A stretch of DNA of 64,000 bases from Rhizobium ruizarguesonis. GTDB lineage: Bacteria; Pseudomonadota; Alphaproteobacteria; Rhizobiales; Rhizobiaceae. The notes under the pieces were generated by a model, which did not search any database, was not told the DNA's origin, and saw only the letters and a list, made by a program, of their open reading frames with translations. The stretch spans positions 1 to 64,000 of the forward strand of contig NZ_PQIG01000079.1 in NCBI RefSeq assembly GCF_012349115.1, read 5' to 3'. Numbering within the stretch: the stretch's first letter is position 1; each line of letters begins with the position of its first letter. Of this stretch, positions 59,806 to 64,000 are shown one piece after another. A program made the translations under genes and the position numbers.

Positions 59806-60444
59806 TTGACCGAGGCGCCAGCAACCATCATTGTCATCGATGATGACCCGGAGATCCGCGAGGCGCTTGGCAGTCTGCTGCGTTCCGTCGGCTTTGCCGT
59901 CAACCTCCTTGCTTCGGTCGGCGACTTCCTCAGATCTGGGCGACCCGACGGACCGACCTGTCTCGTGCTCGATGTCCGCCTTCCAGGGCAAAGCGGCCTT
60001 GATTTTCAGCTTGCGCTGTCGCGAGAAAATATTCAGTTGCCGATCGTCTTCATCACCGGGCACGGCGACATTCCCATGTCTGTCCAGGCGATGAAGGGGG
60101 GCGCCGTCGAGTTCCTAACGAAACCGTTCCGAGACCAGGATTTGCTCGACGCCGTTCACGTCGGCCTGGCGCGCGACCGCGTGTGGCTTGAAAATGAAAA
60201 GTCATTGGCGACGGTGCGCGCGCGTTTCGATAGCCTGACGCCGCGGGAGCGCGAGGTGATGGCTTTGGTGGTGACCGGACGGCTTAACAAGCAAATTGCC
60301 GGCGATCTAGGCGTGAGCGAGATTACCGTGAAGGTTCACCGCAGCCAGGTCATGCAGAAGATGGGTACCAGATCCCTGCCCGAACTCGCGCGTATGGCTG
60401 ACAAACTGATGCTCGCGCCGGGAAAGCCGCAAACGCACTCGTAA
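59806..60444 (+). CDS. FixJ/LuxR-type response regulator
   Basis: 212 residues from a TTG start (59806) behind GGGAG. N-terminal receiver: acidic pair in IIVIDDDPEIREAL, phosphorylation Asp in CLVLDVRLPGQSGLDF, Lys in EFLTKPFRDQD. C-terminal LuxR HTH: SLTPREREVMALVVTGRLNKQIAGDLGVSEITVKVHRSQVMQKMG. Full length for the family (FixJ, NodW, TodT). Partner histidine kinase is probably the giant gene downstream. Regulated genes may include the RND cluster, but no binding site is defined. Confidence 0.92.
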   Translation: MTEAPATIIVIDDDPEIREALGSLLRSVGFAVNLLASVGDFLRSGRPDGPTCLVLDVRLPGQSGLDFQLALSRENIQLPIVFITGHGDIPMSVQAMKGGAVEFLTKPFRDQDLLDAVHVGLARDRVWLENEKSLATVRARFDSLTPREREVMALVVTGRLNKQIAGDLGVSEITVKVHRSQVMQKMGTRSLPELARMADKLMLAPGKPQTHS

Positions 60445-60596
60445 GGGTCTTGGCTGCGCGTATAGGTTACCCCCTCCTCATTGGTAATCGAACCGTCCTG
60501 GTGGCCAATAGCGCCGGCGGGAGCTCTCCTCTATGATGCAGGCTCCTTTCCTTCTCCACCTCCTCCCAGGCCGTATCGTCCCGATCGGCCCGCCTT

Positions 60597-60629
60597 GAGC
60601 CTCCCTACCCCCGCGGGAGGCTCCTTTTT
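60597..60629 (+). terminator. Intrinsic terminator
   Basis: GAGCCTCCC / GGGAGGCTC (60597-60605 and 60615-60623), 9-base stem, followed by CTTTTTG. About 150 bases beyond the LuxR-type stop; it could end that message or a short RNA. Confidence 0.85.
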
Positions 60630-61044
60630 GGACTCAGAGCCGGCAGACACTTTCGACTTCAACACCGACAACGAATCGCACCTGACGGTACGACAGGCAC
60701 GAAGCACGCCGATGTTGTGCTCGCCTTTTATCTTCGGCGACACCGCGGCCGTACCACCTGCCGGCCTGCTGGGTTAGACAAGGAGAGAGACTGTCGGCCC
60801 AGTCGTTGTCGGGCCACGGATGACGTCGCCGACATGTCAATCGCTGAGCGGAATGCGCTGATGGGTGTCGGTGCCGGTATTCCAAAGTATCGCAAGACGA
60901 TACCACAGTATAATTTCCCGTCGTCCCTTCCATCGCTAGCCTCTACTCGTTGCCTCGGGACAGGCAGGTCGCGAATCCCCCCGTTGCTACCACCACGCTT
61001 CGGCGCTCCCTCCATCCGAAGCTCTGCGGGTCCACGATCCGCCT

Positions 61045-61073
61045 GACCGCCCAGCAGCCGTTGGGCGGTCTTT
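61045..61073 (+). terminator. Intrinsic terminator
   Basis: GACCGCCCA / TGGGCGGTC (61045-61053 and 61062-61070), 9-base stem, loop GCAGCCGT, followed by TTTC. No protein gene precedes it within 600 bases. Confidence 0.7.
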
Positions 61074-61307
61074 CGTAGCGGTGGACCACGTATCGAACGG
61101 GTGGGTGATGGCCGCTCGTTGTTGGGACGAACAGGCGAGATGTGGTAAGAAAGTGGGGAAGTGGTCGCGGTTCGTCATGTGCTCACTTTGGCCAATTTGA
61201 CGGACGGATTCCCGAAACGAAAGTGGCAGTGCCAAATGCGACAGGCGAGATGACGAAGTCGGCAAGCAGGCACATCCTCTTTCTTCGGTGTTGGTGGAGA
61301 TGGGAGT

Positions 61308-64000
61308 TTGGAGGTTTTTTGGGAGGACGGTGAGCGCGTGCTCCATCGGGAACGGCGCCGGGGTGCCGACGGCAAGTGGAACCCGGTACTGGTCGTGCTT
61401 TCGACGCTCGAATACCCGACGCCTTCGAGCCTCGGCCGCCTCGACCATGAATATGCATTGAAGGATGAGCTCGATAGCGCATGGGCAGTGCGACCGCTTG
61501 AGTTGGTGCGCGAAGGCGGCCGGACCATGCTGGTGCTTGAAGATCCGGGCGGCGAGCCGCTCGCCGGGCGGCTCGGAACGGCTATGGAAACGGAGCTTTT
61601 CCTGCGCCTCGGGATCGGCATCGCCGCTGCGCTCCGTGGGGCCCACCAGCGCGGTCTCGTCCACAAGGACATCAAACCGGCCAATATCCTGGTAACGGGC
61701 ACGGGCGCCGAGGTGCGGCTAACAAGCTTCGGGATCGCCTCGCGCCTCTCCCGCGAGCGGCAGACTCACGAGCCGCCCGAAGTGGTCGCCGGAACGCTCG
61801 CCTATATGGCCCCCGAGCAGACCGGGCGCATGAACCGCTCGATCGATTCCCGCAGCGACCTTTATGCGCTCGGCGTGACACTCTACGAAATGCTGACCGG
61901 CAGCCTGCCGTTCTCCGCCTCCGACCCGATGGAATGGGTGCATTGCCACATTGCACGGCAGCCGACGCCGCCCAACGAGCGGGTGGCGGATGTTTCACCG
62001 GCAGTCTCGGCCATCGTCATGAAGCTGCTCGCCAAGACGGCTGAGGAACGATACCAGACGGCAGGCGGCGTCGAGCACGATCTGAGCCACTGTCTCAGCC
62101 AATGGGAAATGCAGCACCGGATTGACGCATTCCCGCTCGGCGAACGCGACATCCCGGACCGCCTGCTGATTCCCGAGAAGCTTTACGGGCGAGAGCACGA
62201 GGTCGAGATCTTGCTCACTGCCTGGGACCGCGTGGTGTCGAGCGGCGCGCCTGAGTTGGTGTTGGTCTCTGGCTATTCCGGCATCGGCAAGTCGGCGGTG
62301 GTCAATGAACTTCACAAAGCTCTGGCGCCGCCGCGCGGCCTTTTTGCGTCCGGCAAGTTCGATCAGTATAAGCGCGATATTCCATATGCGACCCTTGCAC
62401 AGGCGTTTCAGAGCCTTGTCCGGGAGCTTCTCGCGAAGAGCGACGCCGATTTGGCACTCTGGCGCGAGACGCTGAGGGAGACGCTGGGACCGAACGGACG
62501 GCTGATGGTCGACCTCGTCCCCGATCTGAAGCTCATCATCGGCGACCAGCCGCCGGTCCCCGAACTTCCGCCACAGGAGGCGCAACGGCGTTTCGAGCTG
62601 GTATTCCGGCGGTTCATCGGTGTCTTCGCCCAGCCGGAGCATCCGCTGGCGCTGTTCCTCGACGATCTCCAGTGGCTCGACGCGGCGACGCTCGATCTGC
62701 TTGAAGATCTCTTGACCCGGCCGGATCTGCAACACCTGATGCTGGTTGGTGCCTATCGCGACAACGAAGTCACCGCCGCCCATCCGCTGATGCGGAAGCT
62801 CGACGCGATCAAAACCGCCGGCGGCAAGGTAGCGGAGATCACCCTTGCGCCGCTTACCAAAGACGATCTCCGGCAGTTGATTGCAGATGCGCTCCACTGT
62901 CAGACCGATCGTGCAGCCCCGCTCGCACAAATGATGCTCGACAAGACCGGCGGCAATCCGCTCTTCGTCCGTCAGTTCCTATTTTCGCTCGCCGAAGAGG
63001 GAATGCTCGCCTTCGATCATGACGCGGCATGCTGGTCCTGGGATCTCGGGCGCATTCACGCCAAGGGATACACCGACAACGTCGTGCACCTCATGGTCGG
63101 CAAGCTCGAGCGCCAGCCGCCCGAAACGCGGGAGGCGCTGCAGCAGTTCGCCTGTCTTGGAAACATAGCAGATATTGCGACGCTTTCGCTCGTCCTCGGG
63201 ATACCGGAGGAAGAAGTCGCCGGCGCCTTATGGCCCGCCGTCGCTCATGAACTGCTCGAGGGGTTGGCAGGCGCATATCGGTTCGTCCACGATCGCGTTC
63301 AGGAAGCCGCCTATTCGCTAATCCCGGAGGAGCGACGCGGCGAGTTGCACCTCCGCATTGGGAGGTTGCTTGCGGCGAACACCGCGCCGGAGCTGATTGA
63401 CGATTATGTTTTCGAGATTGTCAGCCAGCTCAATCGGGGAGCCGCTCTGATCACCTCAACTAAGGAGCGCGAGCAACTGGCCGAGTTCAATCTGCTTGCC
63501 GGCAAGCGCGCAGCGGCGTCGACGGCATACGCCTCGGCACTCAACTATTTTGTTGCAGGCACGACGCTGCTGCCGGAAGACGCCTGGGAGCGCCAGCGCC
63601 AACTGACCTTCGCGCTTGAGCTGAACCGAGCCGAATGCGAGTTCCACCTTGGCGCGCTGCCGGACGCGGAGGAGCGATTAGCACAGCTTTCCAATCGTGC
63701 TGTCTGCTCCGACGATCAGGCTGCTGTCGCCTGCCTGCGCATCGATCTCTATGCTGCGCTCGGTCAGACCGGCCGGTCGGCCGCGGTCGGTCTCGACCAT
63801 GTGAGGCAACATCTCGGCATCGACTGGGCGCCGCATCCGGCCGACGAGGAGGTTCAAAGAGAATACGGCCGAATATGGTCGCAGCTCGGCAGCCGCGCGA
63901 TCGAGGAACTCATTGATCTGCCGTTGATGCGCGACCCAGCATCCGCCTCGACGCTGGATATTCTCACCCGGCTCGTTGGGGCGGTATGGCATACGGATGC
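61308..64000 (+). CDS. Giant Ser/Thr kinase-like / AAA-type ATPase signalling protein (5' part)
   Basis: Open frame from a TTG at 61308 (GGAG upstream; in-frame stop at 61251) to the window end: 897 codons, truncated by the edge. Residues ~1-270: protein kinase-like domain with H119-KDIKP124 as catalytic loop and A168-P-E170, but DFG is TSFG (D replaced by S140), so the metal-binding Asp is missing. Residues ~290-600: ATPase with Walker A G322-YSGIGKSAV and Walker B LFLDDLQWLD (D452/D453). Then a long helical/TPR-like part. Relatives are trifunctional kinase/ATPase/GAF-histidine kinase proteins of ~1,700-2,000 residues, so a histidine kinase should follow beyond the edge. Likely partners are the two regulators just upstream. 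Confidence 0.85.
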   Translation, partial: MEVFWEDGERVLHRERRRGADGKWNPVLVVLSTLEYPTPSSLGRLDHEYALKDELDSAWAVRPLELVREGGRTMLVLEDPGGEPLAGRLGTAMETELFLRLGIGIAAALRGAHQRGLVHKDIKPANILVTGTGAEVRLTSFGIASRLSRERQTHEPPEVVAGTLAYMAPEQTGRMNRSIDSRSDLYALGVTLYEMLTGSLPFSASDPMEWVHCHIARQPTPPNERVADVSPAVSAIVMKLLAKTAEERYQTAGGVEHDLSHCLSQWEMQHRIDAFPLGERDIPDRLLIPEKLYGREHEVEILLTAWDRVVSSGAPELVLVSGYSGIGKSAVVNELHKALAPPRGLFASGKFDQYKRDIPYATLAQAFQSLVRELLAKSDADLALWRETLRETLGPNGRLMVDLVPDLKLIIGDQPPVPELPPQEAQRRFELVFRRFIGVFAQPEHPLALFLDDLQWLDAATLDLLEDLLTRPDLQHLMLVGAYRDNEVTAAHPLMRKLDAIKTAGGKVAEITLAPLTKDDLRQLIADALHCQTDRAAPLAQMMLDKTGGNPLFVRQFLFSLAEEGMLAFDHDAACWSWDLGRIHAKGYTDNVVHLMVGKLERQPPETREALQQFACLGNIADIATLSLVLGIPEEEVAGALWPAVAHELLEGLAGAYRFVHDRVQEAAYSLIPEERRGELHLRIGRLLAANTAPELIDDYVFEIVSQLNRGAALITSTKEREQLAEFNLLAGKRAAASTAYASALNYFVAGTTLLPEDAWERQRQLTFALELNRAECEFHLGALPDAEERLAQLSNRAVCSDDQAAVACLRIDLYAALGQTGRSAAVGLDHVRQHLGIDWAPHPADEEVQREYGRIWSQLGSRAIEELIDLPLMRDPASASTLDILTRLVGAVWHTD

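Larger units (their letters stand above)
60445..61307. other. 863-base intergenic region with two orphan terminators
   Basis: Between the LuxR-type gene and the kinase gene. It contains two strong intrinsic terminators (60597 and 61045) and a pyrimidine-rich stretch near 60.53-60.6 kb. Small plus-strand frames (60481-60777 and 60717-61046) lack good starts and recognisable domains. Possible small RNAs are discussed in the findings. Confidence 0.6.

Noticed and set aside
60960..61005. tRNA-like 3' end (GAATCCCCCC then ACCACCA)
   Set aside because: No matching acceptor 5' strand, anticodon arm or D arm upstream; probably chance, so not called as tRNA or attachment site.
61223..61245. Possible sigma-54 promoter (TGGCAG ... 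ATGC)
   Set aside because: Spacing between GG and GC is 11 instead of 10 bases.

Overview
The window looks like chromosomal or chromid DNA of a fast-growing rhizobium (Rhizobium leguminosarum/etli group). The evidence is high GC, the protein families present, a DmeR-DmeF metal pair, a membrane PQQ glucose dehydrogenase, and many intergenic palindromic repeats of rhizobial type. I see no rRNA, intact tRNA, CRISPR array, prophage or complete insertion sequence. Almost all space is protein coding on both strands in short operons.

Layout. 0.07-3.6 kb: start of an Mrp/Mnh/Pha cation-proton antiporter operon (subunits A, B, C; D to G lie beyond the left edge). 3.8-8.4 kb: MsrB, a pentapeptide-repeat protein, a PAT-type acetyltransferase, a hemolysin-III-like membrane protein, and a universal stress protein with a perfect FixK/FNR box. 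8.5-16.1 kb: AI-2E-type permease plus FAD oxidoreductase, a NodB-fold deacetylase, oligopeptidase B and a DUF1697 protein. 16.2-24.9 kb: TetR regulator with its own operator, homocysteine methyltransferase, MFS pump, SelO, glucose dehydrogenase and class A beta-lactamase. 25.0-27.2 kb: DmeF/DmeR metal efflux with a textbook G-tract operator, divergent from an acetyltransferase preceded by what reads as a complete attenuator: a 16-residue leader peptide rich in Tyr, Phe and Trp, followed by mutually exclusive hairpins. 27.3-36.1 kb: isochorismatase-like hydrolase, diheme cytochrome c and cytochrome c', LysE exporter with a YafY/WYL regulator, metallophosphoesterase, SodB, methyltransferase, TauE permease and a SnoaL-like protein. 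36.5-40.0 kb: MFS pump, TetR, glutathione transferase with a long operator-like inverted repeat, and NadE. 40.3-50.3 kb: an EmrA-EmrB-class III cyclase operon with a divergent LysR, then agmatinase-like, aminotransferase, alcohol dehydrogenase and sugar isomerase genes.

50.7-64.0 kb is more accessory in character. It holds a cupin gene, a five-gene minus-strand cluster (two RND adaptors, RND pump, alpha/beta-hydrolase lipoprotein, TetR) behind a very large operator palindrome, two FixJ-type response regulators, and the first ~900 codons of a giant Ser/Thr-kinase-like/ATPase/(probably histidine kinase) signalling protein that runs off the right edge. The kinase and the two regulators probably form one signalling unit, and their position suggests, without proving, control of the efflux cluster.

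The strongest candidates for undescribed biology are the aromatic-amino-acid attenuator controlling an acetyltransferase (26.53-27.21 kb), the efflux pump/cyclase operon (40.3-44.5 kb), and the RND cluster with its palindrome and adjacent signalling proteins.
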